From NCBI GenBank assembly GCA_003451675.1, contig DMCY01000020.1:1-29639 (forward strand): a DNA stretch of 29,639 nucleotides, read 5' to 3'. Source of the stretch: Candidatus Atribacteria bacterium (GTDB lineage: Bacteria; Atribacterota; JS1; SB-45; 34-128). The notes beneath the pieces were generated by a model, which saw only the letters and a program-made list of their open reading frames with translations, was not told the origin of the DNA and made no database searches. The position numbers and the translations under genes are program-made. How positions within the stretch are numbered: the stretch's first letter is position 1; each line of letters begins with the position of its first letter. Positions 15,524 through 23,234 of this stretch are shown piece after piece.

Positions 15524-15645
15524 ATGAAGGTCAAAAATTTGAAGAATTATGGTATCCCCTCTTATGTTCTGGATATCTAGGAAGAAAATTACTCTATATA
15601 TCTATTACCGCTACAGGAAAAGGGGGTAAGAAATTACGGAATTTT
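15524..15645 (+). pseudogene. N-terminal remnant of a DEAD/DEAH-type helicase
   Basis: The only plus-strand coding trace I support. From the ATG at 15524 it reads MKVKNLKNYGIPSYVLDI, then TAG (15578-15580), then EENYSIYLLPLQEKGVRNYG. The K..LK.YGIP...LD and LLPLQE.AV.NYG blocks look like the N-terminus of superfamily 2 helicases, with tryptophan expected where TAG stands (TGG to TAG). After about 40 codons it dissolves into a GAGATTGCC repeat, so the body is gone. No ribosome site precedes it. Confidence 0.4.
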
Positions 15646-15665
15646 GAGTTGCGATAAAGTAAGTA

Positions 15666-15717
15666 TGAGATTGCCATTACTGCTTTCGCAGGGACAGGCT
15701 TACTTCGCAATGACAGG
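15666..15717. repeat. GAGATTGCC...GCAATGACAG hairpin repeat
   Basis: Starts TGAGATTGCC and ends TTCGCAATGACAGG with self-complementary ends (ATTGC/GCAAT). Same family as 15725-15759, 15933-15970 and 19081-19116. Confidence 0.6.
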
Positions 15718-15724
15718 GAAGTAA

Positions 15725-15759
15725 TGAGATTGCCGCGCTTTATTTGAAAGCAATGACGG
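15725..15759. repeat. GAGATTGCC...GCAATGACGG hairpin repeat, diverged copy
   Basis: TGAGATTGCCGCGCTT begins and AAAGCAATGACGG ends this 35-base copy, which directly follows the previous one and precedes the tRNA 3' end by about 20 bases. Confidence 0.55.
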
Positions 15760-15777
15760 AAAGATAGAAAAATATTC

Positions 15778-15854
15778 TGGTCGGGGCGAGAGGACTTGAA
15801 CCTCCGACCCCCTGAACCCCATTCAGGTGCGCTTCCAAACTGCGCTACGCCCCG
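15778..15854 (-). tRNA. tRNA-Pro (anticodon GGG)
   Basis: A complete 77-nt cloverleaf on the minus strand. The acceptor CGGGGCG pairs with CGCCCCG, the D arm is GCGCAGTTTGGAAGCGC, and the anticodon stem CCTGA/TCAGG encloses loop ATGGGGT. Taking T as position 33, the anticodon is GGG, reading CCC (and CCU) proline codons. The T arm is CGGAGG-TTCAAGT-CCTCTCG. Discriminator A and an encoded CCA end the gene at 15778. A promoter lies immediately upstream. Confidence 0.96.
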
Positions 15855-15862
15855 ACTTTTAC

Positions 15863-15891
15863 ATTATACTAAATGATTTTATTTATAGCAA
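15863..15891 (-). promoter_or_regulatory. Promoter of the tRNA-Pro gene
   Basis: On the minus strand TTGCTA (15891-15886) and a perfect TATAAT (15868-15863) are separated by exactly 17 bases. The -10 box ends eight bases before the mature tRNA 5' end, so the leader would be very short. Confidence 0.65.
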
Positions 15892-15932
15892 TAAAGTTTT
15901 GTTATTTTTTATTGGATTATTGGATTGCTTTA

Positions 15933-15970
15933 TGAGATTGCTTCGTCACTTCGTTCCTCGCAATGACAGG
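15933..15970. repeat. GAGATTGCTTCGTC...GCAATGACAG repeat
   Basis: A 35-base core from GAGATTGCTTCGTCACTTCG to CTCGCAATGACAG that is identical to the copy at 19081-19116. The ends are complementary (ATTGC/GCAAT), giving a hairpin. Confidence 0.75.
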
Positions 15971-16046
15971 AATATTTCACCCCCCCCTTAATCCTCCCCC
16001 CCCTCAAGGGGGAGGAGAATGCAGGGAAAGATAGATTCCCATTTTT

Positions 16047-17767
16047 GAGGCTGTGTTATAAATAATTATATTTAGCAATGATTTTTTGTAACTTAAAAAA
16101 AATTTAAGGTATTGAGGGTTAATATAATGATAAAAGATATATTTATTCTGTTTTTAACTCATATTACCTTATTTTACTTGAAATAAAGGGCTATTATCCC
16201 CTTAACAGGCCTTTAATTCTTTAATTAAACCTGGTACTCCCAGGAGAGTGATCATACGAACAAGATTAAAGCAAGTACCGATAATAGAGGCCTCGGCTTT
16301 TACTCCTTTTAGGCTTCTTAGGAGGAAGGAATCAAACTTTAGATTATGTTTAATATGTCCGAAGGGGAGTTCAACTTTTTCTTTTCTAAGTTGGTAAATT
16401 TCCTGGGAAGAAGGTTAATCGTATTGGGCCTCTAACTTTTGCCTTACCTCTTCCTTTAGGAGCCGGCTGATGGTCCTTCCGGTGGGAGAGGTAGTACAGA
16501 TACCGTAATGGGGACAGGCAAGACAGATTTTCTTATCGGCAATTTTATATACTTTATTATTTCCTTTGTTAAGACGGTAGGGAGTTAGTTTATGTCCCTA
16601 GGGACAGAGGTAATAATCATCTCGGTAAATAAAACGTTCTTTGGCAAATAAAGAAGGTTCTTTCTTGGCGACTTGTCTTTGGGAAGGAACGACGACCTTG
16701 ATCTCTTGATTATCTATTTTCTCTAACTCATCAGTTGAGGCATAACCACAATCAGCACAAGCGGTTTCACACTTTTTACCTGAAATCTCATTAGCTTTAT
16801 TAATCTGAGAAGCAAACTGATTGAGGTCATTATTCTCACTTACCACATCGACAGATAAGATGAGACCTTTCTTTTTATCTACTGTACTCTGGAAGTTGAA
16901 GCCGGCGTAGAAGTTCTTTCCTTTTTTTATGCTGGTACACTCAGGGTCAGTGGTATTGAAGGATTCTTCTTCTTGGAGTTCCTTTAAAATGTTTTTCACT
17001 TTGGATTTGAGTATTTTTTGGTCTTTTAATTCTTCATCCATGGTGACTAAAGAACCTGATCCTTTCTCGGCCTCATCTACTGTATCACACTGGGTGAGGA
17101 TGCAAGAGATACGCTTATCGATATGCTTTAGAGCTTTTTGGGCTTTTCCCCTGGTCCAGGTTTTATTGATGGAGGCATTGGCTCTTATTTTAGTACCATC
17201 GACAAAGAGGGTGTTGCCTTCTATAAGGTTGAGCTTTATACAGATTCTAGCACACTGTTTTAAGACATTGGCTAAAGCCTCTTTATTCTTCCTCCTGAAT
17301 TCGGCGATGGTCTTATGGTCTGGCATAAGATTAGAGGTAAGCCAGATAAAGGAGAGGTTGTGATGACAGGCCCTCTCTAGTTTTCGGGAACTGCGGATAC
17401 CGTAGGAGTATCCGTAGACTAAGAGTTTTAGCATAGCCTTAGGATGGTATTCGGAATTACCTACTTTATTAGAATCAAGGGTAATCCCTAAGTCTCTAAA
17501 ATCAAGTGACTCTATGAAGGTATCATAGGCACGTACCGGATCGTCTGAGGCAATGTATTCATTTACAGTTTTTGGTAAGAGTTGTATCTGGTCTCTATTA
17601 CCATAACGATAAGCCATAATATAAGGTTTCCTTTCTGATAAGATTATGCTAATATTATAGCATAAAAATGGCTAAAAGTCTTGTAAAATAAGGGTTTTAT
17701 TTAATTTTTATTCAATATTTTTTAATTCGTTAATTGTACTCGAAAGAGGTAATTGTGACACAGCCTC
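16047..17767 (-). mobile_element. IS1182-type insertion sequence, probably inactive
   Basis: A 1721-bp element bounded by inverted repeats GAGGCTGTGTTATAAATAAT (left) and GAGGCTGTGTCACAATTACC (right). It is flanked by a 4-bp direct repeat TTTT (16043-16046 and 17768-17771). It carries one transposase gene on the minus strand with two nonsense codons. The ends were set by the inverted repeat and confirmed by the comparison with the intact hairpin repeat at 19120-19155. Confidence 0.85.
16202..17617 (-). pseudogene. IS1182-family transposase with two in-frame stop codons
   Basis: The gene begins MAYRYGNRDQIQLLPKTVNE (InsH/DUF772-type N-domain). The DDE core is visible: VDGTKIRANAS, YAGFNFQSTVDKKKG, and ACADCGYAST. 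It reads to YYLCP and then TAG (16598-16600). The same frame continues GHKLTPYRLNKGN, ICLACPHYGICTTSPTGRTI to QYD, then TAA (16415-16417), then PSSQEIYQLRKEKVELPFGH to KELKAC and a final TAA at 16202. Without the two stops it would be a normal 471-residue protein. There is no frameshift. TAG could come from CAG or GAG, and TAA from GAA or CAA, by single changes. The element is probably dead, unless supplied in trans. Confidence 0.85.
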
Positions 17768-17812
17768 TTTTATGGGAATGACATAAGGGGTGCGGGAATG
17801 ACAAAAAAGCCA

Positions 17813-17837
17813 GACGGGTTCGATGAATCGAACCAAG
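17813..17837. repeat. GGGTTCGATGAATCGAACC palindromic repeat
   Basis: A perfect GGTTCGAT/ATCGAACC inverted repeat; same family as 18991-19014. Confidence 0.6.
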
Positions 17838-17867
17838 TAATAAAAGAGGAAGATGTTGGCTAAAAAA

Positions 17868-18965
17868 TTATAGTTTGATGAATCTTTTTCCTTCGATTTC
17901 TTTTATTAGATCTTTTAGTTCGAGGTTTAATAGTATCTCGCTTACTTTACCGGCGGAAAGTTTGCTTGTCTCAATAATTTCATCTATTTGGGTAGGTTCT
18001 TTAGTAATTAACCGGTAAATTATCTTTTCTCCTTCAGTTAGAGAAGTATTTTCTTTAACCATCTCTTTTTCAGCTGTTTTTTGAGGAAGCACTACATGAA
18101 TTTCTTCCAAAATATCCTGATAATTGCTTGCCAATTTTGCACCTTGTTTTATCAAATTGTGTGAACCGTTGGATAACGGAGAGTTTATATTACCCGGAAT
18201 TGCGAATACTTCCCTGCCCTGTTCGAGGGCAAAATCAGCAGTGATTAGAGCACCGCTTTTTTCAGCTGCCTCCACTACTACCGTTCCCAGACTTAATCCG
18301 CTGATAATGCGATTCCTGCGGGGGAAGTTCTGTCTTTCCGGCAAAGTAGAAAGAGGAAATTCGCTTATTACTGCTCCTGATTCTTGTATCTCTTGAGCCA
18401 ACCTTCTATTTTCAGGAGGATATATATGGTCAATACCGCAACCCAGTACTGCTATGGTCCGACCATTTACTAAAAGTGCGCCTTTATGAGCGGCTGTATC
18501 TATTCCTCGAGCCATTCCGCTGATTATAGTCAATCCGGCTAAAGCTAAATCTTTGCTTAATTTTTCGGCTACCATCTTTCCGTAGTAGGTGGCTTTTCTT
18601 GATCCCACGATGGAGATAGAATTTTTGTCTGCTTCAACGATAGTGCCTTTAAAATATAAAACCGGAGGAGGATAATAAATTGTTTTTAGGTTTTCGGGAT
18701 ATAGGTCATCCTCTATGGTTAATACATTGACTTTATATTTATGTATTAAATCTAATTCTTGTTCGTGATTGATATTGTTTCTTTCTTCGAAAATACTGGA
18801 GGATATTTTAGGGCTCAAATTAAGTACTCTGGATATTTCTCCTGATTTTGCCCGCCAGGCAGCATCGGCTGAGCCAAAGTATTTGAGTAATTTATAAAAT
18901 CTTTTTGGGCCTAGGTCTGATATTTTATTCCAGGCCAGCCAGTATTTTAATGAATTTTCTTTCAC
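17868..18965 (-). CDS. dprA: DNA processing protein DprA
   Basis: A 365-residue DprA/Smf protein, which binds single-stranded DNA entering during natural transformation and loads RecA. Domains: an N-terminal helix-hairpin-helix-like part (about 1-60, ISDLGPKRFYKLLKYFG), a Rossmann-fold core (about 95-300: SIVGSRKATYYGKM, IISGMARGIDTAAHKGAL, VLGCGIDHIYPPENR, FPRRNRIISGLS, AEKSGALITADFALEQGREV, FAIPGNINSPLSNGSHNLIK) and a C-terminal winged helix (about 305-362). Start is GTG at 18965 with GGAGGA at good spacing. The gene stands alone between repeat-filled spacers. Its presence alone does not show competence. Confidence 0.97.
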   Translation of the reverse strand: MKENSLKYWLAWNKISDLGPKRFYKLLKYFGSADAAWRAKSGEISRVLNLSPKISSSIFEERNNINHEQELDLIHKYKVNVLTIEDDLYPENLKTIYYPPPVLYFKGTIVEADKNSISIVGSRKATYYGKMVAEKLSKDLALAGLTIISGMARGIDTAAHKGALLVNGRTIAVLGCGIDHIYPPENRRLAQEIQESGAVISEFPLSTLPERQNFPRRNRIISGLSLGTVVVEAAEKSGALITADFALEQGREVFAIPGNINSPLSNGSHNLIKQGAKLASNYQDILEEIHVVLPQKTAEKEMVKENTSLTEGEKIIYRLITKEPTQIDEIIETSKLSAGKVSEILLNLELKDLIKEIEGKRFIKL

Positions 18966-18990
18966 ACTAATATTCCTCCTCGATTTCTTG

Positions 18991-19014
18991 CGGGTTCGAT
19001 AAATCGAACCCCTT
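18991..19014. repeat. GGGTTCGATAAATCGAACCCC palindromic repeat
   Basis: GGGTTCGAT and ATCGAACCC face each other across AA; found just upstream of the dprA ribosome site. Confidence 0.65.
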
Positions 19015-19023
19015 GTATATTAA

Positions 19024-19070
19024 TAGACAGGCGGGCCTGCCCTCGTGAAAACGGGGGACACCTGTCCTAC
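19024..19070. repeat. GACAGGCGGG...CCTGTCCTACG repeat
   Basis: TAGACAGGCGGGCCTGCCCT and GGGGGACACCTGTCCTACG form an imperfect palindrome; a shorter relative (TAGACGGGCGAGACGCCTGT, CCTACGG) is at 29521-29548. Confidence 0.55.
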
Positions 19071-19080
19071 GTTGGATGTA

Positions 19081-19116
19081 GAGATTGCTTCGTCACTTCG
19101 TTCCTCGCAATGACAG
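19081..19116. repeat. GAGATTGCTTCGTC...GCAATGACAG repeat
   Basis: Identical over its 35-base core to 15933-15970, more than 3 kb away. Confidence 0.75.
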
Positions 19117-19182
19117 TATAAAGATAGATTCCCATTTTCATGGGAATGACATAAGAGGGCGTATTACAATACGCCTCTACTT
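19117..19182. repeat. Intact CCCATTTTCATGGG hairpin and GGGCGTATTACAATACGCC palindrome
   Basis: CCCATTTTCATGGG (19131-19144) lies in the repeat that IS1182 interrupted elsewhere. It is followed by GGCGTATTACAATACGCC with perfect arms (GGCGTATT/AATACGCC) and CTCTAC. Confidence 0.65.
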
Positions 19183-19220
19183 TCTACATGCTAGCCACAA
19201 TATCTTATACAAAAATACCT

Positions 19221-19273
19221 GCGATCGCGCGATACACGACACCCGGTGCGATATACGAAATACGATATACGAC
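19221..19273. repeat. CGATATACGA-type low-complexity repeat
   Basis: A run of related units (GCGATACACGACACC, GCGATATACGAAATACGATA, TACGACAT). Similar words recur at 23149-23225, 27119-27132 and 29399-29412, always in spacers. Confidence 0.5.
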
Positions 19274-19276
19274 ATA

Positions 19277-19822
19277 CTAGTAAGGGCCTTTGCTGACTAA
19301 TAGATTGACATTTTTACTGTTTGTATTTACATTTCCCGGTTCAGGGGTTTGGGCAATAACTACGTCTTTGGGGACGGAAAAATGATTGGTGTAGGTAATT
19401 CTGCCTAAAATTAGGCCGTATTCTTCGATAAGGGCAGCAGCTTTTTTCAGTTCTTTATTTCTAAGGTCGGGGATGTTTAAGGCCATAACCTTACTCCCTT
19501 TGCTTACTACCACATAAATTTTTCTGTTCATTTTTACTTTCGCCCCGCTGGCCGGATCCTGGGTGATGATTTTATTTTGAGAGATTCTTTCGTTAAATTC
19601 CTCGCCGGAGACATAAATCTTTAGTCCGGCATCATACAATTTTTCCTGAGCAACATTTAATTCGTCACCGATTACCGAGGGGACTACGGTATCGGAAACA
19701 TCAAACACGTTTTGGAATACCAGAAAGGCACAGGTCGCACCGGCAATTACTACGAAAATTATAAAAGCCGCGGTGAGAAATGATTTAAAGATAAAACGAA
19801 AGATCTTCCCTATCCAATCCAT
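19277..19822 (-). CDS. Membrane-anchored two-PASTA-domain protein
   Basis: A 181-residue protein with one N-terminal membrane helix (about 14-37, FLTAAFIIFVVIAGATCAFL) and two extracytoplasmic PASTA domains (about 45-112 and 113-181). Each has the expected P-x-V/L-x-G/N..A...L...GL pattern: VPSVIGDELNVAQEKLYDAG and IPDLRNKELKKAAALIEEYG. They end VVVSKG and LLVSKGPY. PASTA domains bind peptidoglycan fragments, usually at the end of Ser/Thr kinases or penicillin-binding proteins; neither is attached here. Its ribosome site overlaps the rsmB stop codon and the gap is eight bases, so it is co-expressed with rsmB. This neighbourhood (rsmB next to a Stp/PrkC pair) is common in Firmicutes, and this may be a reduced form. 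Confidence 0.88.
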   Translation of the reverse strand: MDWIGKIFRFIFKSFLTAAFIIFVVIAGATCAFLVFQNVFDVSDTVVPSVIGDELNVAQEKLYDAGLKIYVSGEEFNERISQNKIITQDPASGAKVKMNRKIYVVVSKGSKVMALNIPDLRNKELKKAAALIEEYGLILGRITYTNHFSVPKDVVIAQTPEPGNVNTNSKNVNLLVSKGPY

Positions 19823-19830
19823 TTATAACC

Positions 19831-21222
19831 CTACCCTTTTCTTATCATTTTTGCCATAAAGAATCCATCCAGATCTAAATCTAAATTAGAAAGTCCTGGA
19901 TATATTTGAATAAATTCCCTCTCCTTGTGCTGGTCTGATACATAAGCTTCCAATCTTCTCTCTTTTAGAAATCCGCCTGGATCTTCTAACTCGAAATTAG
20001 GATGTTCCTCTAAAAATTTGCTTACTATCTCCTCGTTCTCTTCCGGCTCGGTACTGCAGGTAGAATATACTAATTTTCCCCCGATTTTCAGGTAGCAAGA
20101 AGCAATATTCAATATTTCCCCTTGTAGTTCGGTCAACTTTTCAAATCTTTTTGCATCATAGGCTTGCCATCTCAGGTCAGGTTTTCTCCTTAAGACCCCC
20201 AGTCCGGTACAGGGAACATCTATTAAAACTTTATCTGCCGCCTTTAGATATTTTTCAGCTAATATAGCGCCATTATTCTGCTGGGTCTTTACTATATCGA
20301 TTCCTAATCTTCGGCAGTTACTTTTTACCATTATTAATCTTGACTTATTGCTGTCCATTGCCAGGATACTGCCTTTATTCGCCATTAATTGGGCAAGATG
20401 TGTAGCCTTTCCTCCTGGTGCACTGCAGACATCAATTACAAATTCACCGGGTGAAGGATCGAGCAGATGAGAAACCAGTATCGATGCTTCGTCCTGAATT
20501 TGAAATAGTCCCTCCCGATAAGCGGGATATTTAGTGACATTGGGAAGTCCTTTAACGTGCAGTGCTTCTTCGGTAAACAGCCCTTCTCTTACCGAAATGC
20601 TCTCTTTTTCTAAAATCCCTCTTAAATCAGAGCGGGATAACTTCAGGGTATTAGTTCTAATCACTAAAGTTGGTATCCTGTTATTCGCCTGGCATATTTT
20701 AACCGTATCGGCAAAGCCAAATCTTTTTAACCAACGCTCGACTATCTGCAGGGGGTGTGAATAAATCGTGGAGATATACAGAGCAGTCTCTTTTTTCTTA
20801 TCCGGCCAGCGAATATTCTCTCTGTTTCGAATAATATTTCTTAAAACACCATTCACAAATTTAGATATCCCGGGATTTCCGTATTTTTTTGCTAATTGGA
20901 CAGATTCATTACACACCGCATAATCAGGAACTTTGTCTAAAAATAGCAGCTGATAAACACCCATTCTTAATATATTTCTAATCAATACTGCTGTTTCCGA
21001 CAGAGCTTTAGTAGAAAATTGAGATATAGCCCAGTCTAATTTATTTCGGTTTCTTACCACTCCGTAGGTTATCTCGGTAATAAAGGCAGCGTCTCTGGTG
21101 GAAATTTTCTTTTTATCCAATGACTTACTTAACAGAATATTGATGTAGCCCTGTTTAGAATCAATTTTAACCAAAATAGTTAGTATGGTTTCTCTTATGG
21201 GATCAACTTTTGTTTTTTTCAT
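19831..21222 (-). CDS. rsmB: 16S rRNA (cytosine-967-C5)-methyltransferase RsmB
   Basis: A 463-residue RsmB/Sun protein, which methylates C967 of 16S rRNA using SAM. The N-terminal NusB-like RNA-binding domain covers about 5-140. The SAM-binding motif is DVCSAPGGKATHLA (264-277). The catalytic cysteines are C389 in STCSTEPEEN, the nucleophile, and C338 in DVPCTGLGVLRRKPDLRW, which assists release. Length is typical. The ribosome site is weak (CAGGTC), and it follows the zinc peptidase gene by 26 bases. Confidence 0.96.
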   Translation of the reverse strand: MKKTKVDPIRETILTILVKIDSKQGYINILLSKSLDKKKISTRDAAFITEITYGVVRNRNKLDWAISQFSTKALSETAVLIRNILRMGVYQLLFLDKVPDYAVCNESVQLAKKYGNPGISKFVNGVLRNIIRNRENIRWPDKKKETALYISTIYSHPLQIVERWLKRFGFADTVKICQANNRIPTLVIRTNTLKLSRSDLRGILEKESISVREGLFTEEALHVKGLPNVTKYPAYREGLFQIQDEASILVSHLLDPSPGEFVIDVCSAPGGKATHLAQLMANKGSILAMDSNKSRLIMVKSNCRRLGIDIVKTQQNNGAILAEKYLKAADKVLIDVPCTGLGVLRRKPDLRWQAYDAKRFEKLTELQGEILNIASCYLKIGGKLVYSTCSTEPEENEEIVSKFLEEHPNFELEDPGGFLKERRLEAYVSDQHKEREFIQIYPGLSNLDLDLDGFFMAKMIRKG

Positions 21223-21248
21223 AGACCTGATTTACTTTATATTCCCTT

Positions 21249-21929
21249 CTACCTTCTATTTCTCAGCACTATAAGCCGTAAGAGCTGAAAAACTGCTACC
21301 GAGGCAGCAGCCACGTAAGTTAATGCCGCGGCGCTTAAAACTTTTTTAACGGAATTAATCTCTTCTGTATCCGAAACAATATTTGCCCTAACCAACAGGT
21401 TTACCGCTCTCTTGCTAGCATCAAATTCAACAGGTAAGGTGACTATCTGAAATAGAACCGCTAAGGAAAAGGCGATAATGCCGATATCCATCAGGGCAGG
21501 AAAACTGAAGATAAAGCCGATTAAAAACAGGGGGACCGCCATGCGGGAGCCGATATTGGTGACCGGTACCAGATTGCTGCGAAGAGAAAGTGGAAAATAA
21601 TTTTTTGCATCCTGAAGGGCATGACCGATTTCATGGGCTACAATTCCCTGGGCAGCTAATGATTTACCGTAATAAATTTCTTTGGACAGTCTCAATTTTT
21701 TTTGCCTGGGGTCATAGTGGTCAGAAAGGCAGCCTTCTATCGGTTCTATTTTTATATTGTTCAAATTATTTCGTAATAATAACTCCTCGGCTATTTCCCT
21801 TCCGTTTAATCCGCTTTTGGCTAATATTTTTGAATATTTTGAATAAGTTGTTTTTACCTTATATTGGGCATAAAGGGTTAAAATTATTGCCAGTACTAAA
21901 ATAATTATGGTACTGTCGAAAAAAAACAT
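21249..21929 (-). CDS. YugP-type zinc metallopeptidase
   Basis: A 226-residue membrane protein of the Zn_peptidase_2 family (B. subtilis YugP). The zinc motif is H99-E100-x-x-H103 in VAHEIGHALQ, and the third ligand is probably E168 in LPVEFDASKRA. Transmembrane helices: one at the N-terminus (about 4-22), two in the middle (about 133-164) and one at the C-terminus (about 196-217). The G-C-x-x-D-H-Y-D-P motif (GCLSDHYDP, 66-74) is a family signature. AGGAGG precedes the ATG at 21929. The substrate is not known. It sits between fmt and rsmB as in several related operons. Confidence 0.93.
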   Translation of the reverse strand: MFFFDSTIIILVLAIILTLYAQYKVKTTYSKYSKILAKSGLNGREIAEELLLRNNLNNIKIEPIEGCLSDHYDPRQKKLRLSKEIYYGKSLAAQGIVAHEIGHALQDAKNYFPLSLRSNLVPVTNIGSRMAVPLFLIGFIFSFPALMDIGIIAFSLAVLFQIVTLPVEFDASKRAVNLLVRANIVSDTEEINSVKKVLSAAALTYVAAASVAVFQLLRLIVLRNRR

Positions 21930-21986
21930 AAAAACCTCCTGTAGTTCACTATTAATGGACAGAAGAGACGCCTATCCTATGATCAA

Positions 21987-22011
21987 CGGGCTTGATGAAT
22001 CAAGCCCCTAC
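21987..22011. repeat. GGGCTTGATGAATCAAGCCCCTAC palindromic repeat
   Basis: GGGCTTGAT and ATCAAGCCC are perfect arms, followed by CTAC. Same type as 23120-23143 and 29439-29464. Confidence 0.65.
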
Positions 22012-22062
22012 CTTTTCATAAAAAGCGGGTCTGTCCTGTGTGTATTTTATAATAGGTATATA

Positions 22063-23019
22063 TTACTCCCCTAATACATCTCCTACTTTGATTTTATAGC
22101 CATTAACAAACTGGTTCGCGGTTAATTCTTTTGAACCGGCAGGAATCAACCTTAATATTTTTATAATACCCTTATCCCCGGTAGAGATTAAAATAGCATC
22201 TTTTTCAATTTTAACTACTCTTCCGGGTTTGGGGGAGACTGTATCCGCTTCATCCTGATAATCATCCAGAAATCTTGCCCGGGTAATTTTTAGTTTTCTG
22301 CCTTTGTAATAAGTAAAGGCACCGGGGTAGGGAATAGTTCCTCTGATTAGATTATAAACCTTTTCTCTCTTATCACTCCAGTCTATTTTCCCATCCTCTT
22401 TGTTCATCTTACGTGCAAAAGTTGCCAGTCTATTATCCTGGGAGATTCTTTCTATCTTCCCGCTTTTTATTTTTTCTAAAAGTTTGGGGAGTGCCCTGGC
22501 GCTTAAATCGGATAACCTGTAGTAAAGTTCCCCGCAGGTCTCATCCGGTAAAATGTCTATCGTCTCCTGAAAGATGATTTCTCCGGCATCTATTTTCTCT
22601 TTCATAAACATAAAAGTTATCCCGGTCTCCTTTTCACCGTTTATAATAGCCCGGTTAATGGGAGCAGCACCCCGATATTTAGGCAGGAGGGAGCCGTGAA
22701 TATTTATACAGCCTATTTTGGGAATATTTAAGATGTGGCTGGAAAGAATTTGGCCATAAGCGACTACCAGGATAATATCCGGGTTGAATTCTTTCACTCT
22801 CTTTATAGATTCCTCATCATTGATATTCTCCGGCTGAAATACTTCCAGCCCCTTATCGAGGGCTATCTTTTTTATGGGGGTGGGTAATATTTTTCTGTCG
22901 CGTCCCTGAGGACGGTCCGGCTGGGTAACTACTGCTATTTTGTTTTCTCTGCTGTCAACCAGTTTCTCTAAAACGGGACCGCCAAAATCTGCCGTTCCCA
23001 TAAAAATAATTTTAAGCAT
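22063..23019 (-). CDS. fmt: Methionyl-tRNA formyltransferase
   Basis: A protein of about 318 residues that formylates initiator Met-tRNA with 10-formyl-tetrahydrofolate. The catalytic domain has KIIFMGTADFGGPVLEKL at the start, NIHGSLLPKYRGAAPINRAI (catalytic N-x-H and SLLPxYRGAAP), and ITFMFMKEKIDAGEI with the catalytic aspartate. The C-terminal tRNA-binding OB-like domain has IPYPGAFTYYKGRKLKI. The frame is open to a GTG at 23028, but AGGTGAT overlaps that codon and sits correctly for the ATG at 23019, so I use 23019. It follows def, its usual partner. Confidence 0.96.
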   Translation of the reverse strand: MLKIIFMGTADFGGPVLEKLVDSRENKIAVVTQPDRPQGRDRKILPTPIKKIALDKGLEVFQPENINDEESIKRVKEFNPDIILVVAYGQILSSHILNIPKIGCINIHGSLLPKYRGAAPINRAIINGEKETGITFMFMKEKIDAGEIIFQETIDILPDETCGELYYRLSDLSARALPKLLEKIKSGKIERISQDNRLATFARKMNKEDGKIDWSDKREKVYNLIRGTIPYPGAFTYYKGRKLKITRARFLDDYQDEADTVSPKPGRVVKIEKDAILISTGDKGIIKILRLIPAGSKELTANQFVNGYKIKVGDVLGE

Positions 23020-23119
23020 GATTATCACCTTTTTGCCAAAAACATTTATCTTTTATAATTTGAACTCTATTTCACTTTACCTTTAATCTCTTTTAAAAAG
23101 AAGAGAGCTGCCCTACCGT

Positions 23120-23143
23120 GGGCACGATGCATCGTGCCCCTAC
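23120..23143. repeat. GGGCACGATGCATCGTGCCCCTAC palindromic repeat
   Basis: GGGCACGATG and CATCGTGCCC are perfect 10-bp arms with no loop; a related copy with TTTATT in the middle is at 29439-29464. Confidence 0.7.
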
Positions 23144-23234
23144 AGTTTTATACGCTCTATGCGAATGCGATAGACGGTAATCCTCTTCCTACCCGCAATC
23201 CCATACGCTACCCGCTATACGCTAAACCCTATTT

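Larger units (their letters stand above)
15053..15777. other. Long intergenic region with decayed sequence and repeats
   Basis: About 725 bases without an intact gene. It holds AT-rich sequence, the helicase N-terminal remnant on the plus strand (15524-15645), and two GAGATTGCC...GCAATGAC hairpin-type repeats (15666-15717 and 15725-15759) just before the tRNA. No riboswitch or complete open frame was found. Confidence 0.5.
16027..17792. repeat. CCCATTTT-ATGGG hairpin repeat interrupted by the IS1182 element
   Basis: The left half AAAGATAGATTCCCATTTTT (16027-16046) and right half TTTTATGGGAATGACATAAG (17768-17787) join, after removal of the IS and one TTTT, into the same sequence as the uninterrupted copy at 19120-19155 (CCCATTTTCATGGG core), with one substitution in the loop. 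The IS therefore inserted in the loop of this repeat. Confidence 0.75.

Noticed and set aside
15053..15777. CRISPR array or riboswitch in the long spacer before the tRNA
   Set aside because: The repeats here are palindromic, differ in length and are not regularly spaced; no aptamer-like conserved core was seen.
16202..16600. Stop-codon reassignment as an explanation for the stops in the IS1182 transposase
   Set aside because: Both TAG and TAA occur in the broken gene, and housekeeping genes in the window end normally with TAA, TAG or TGA and show no internal stops.
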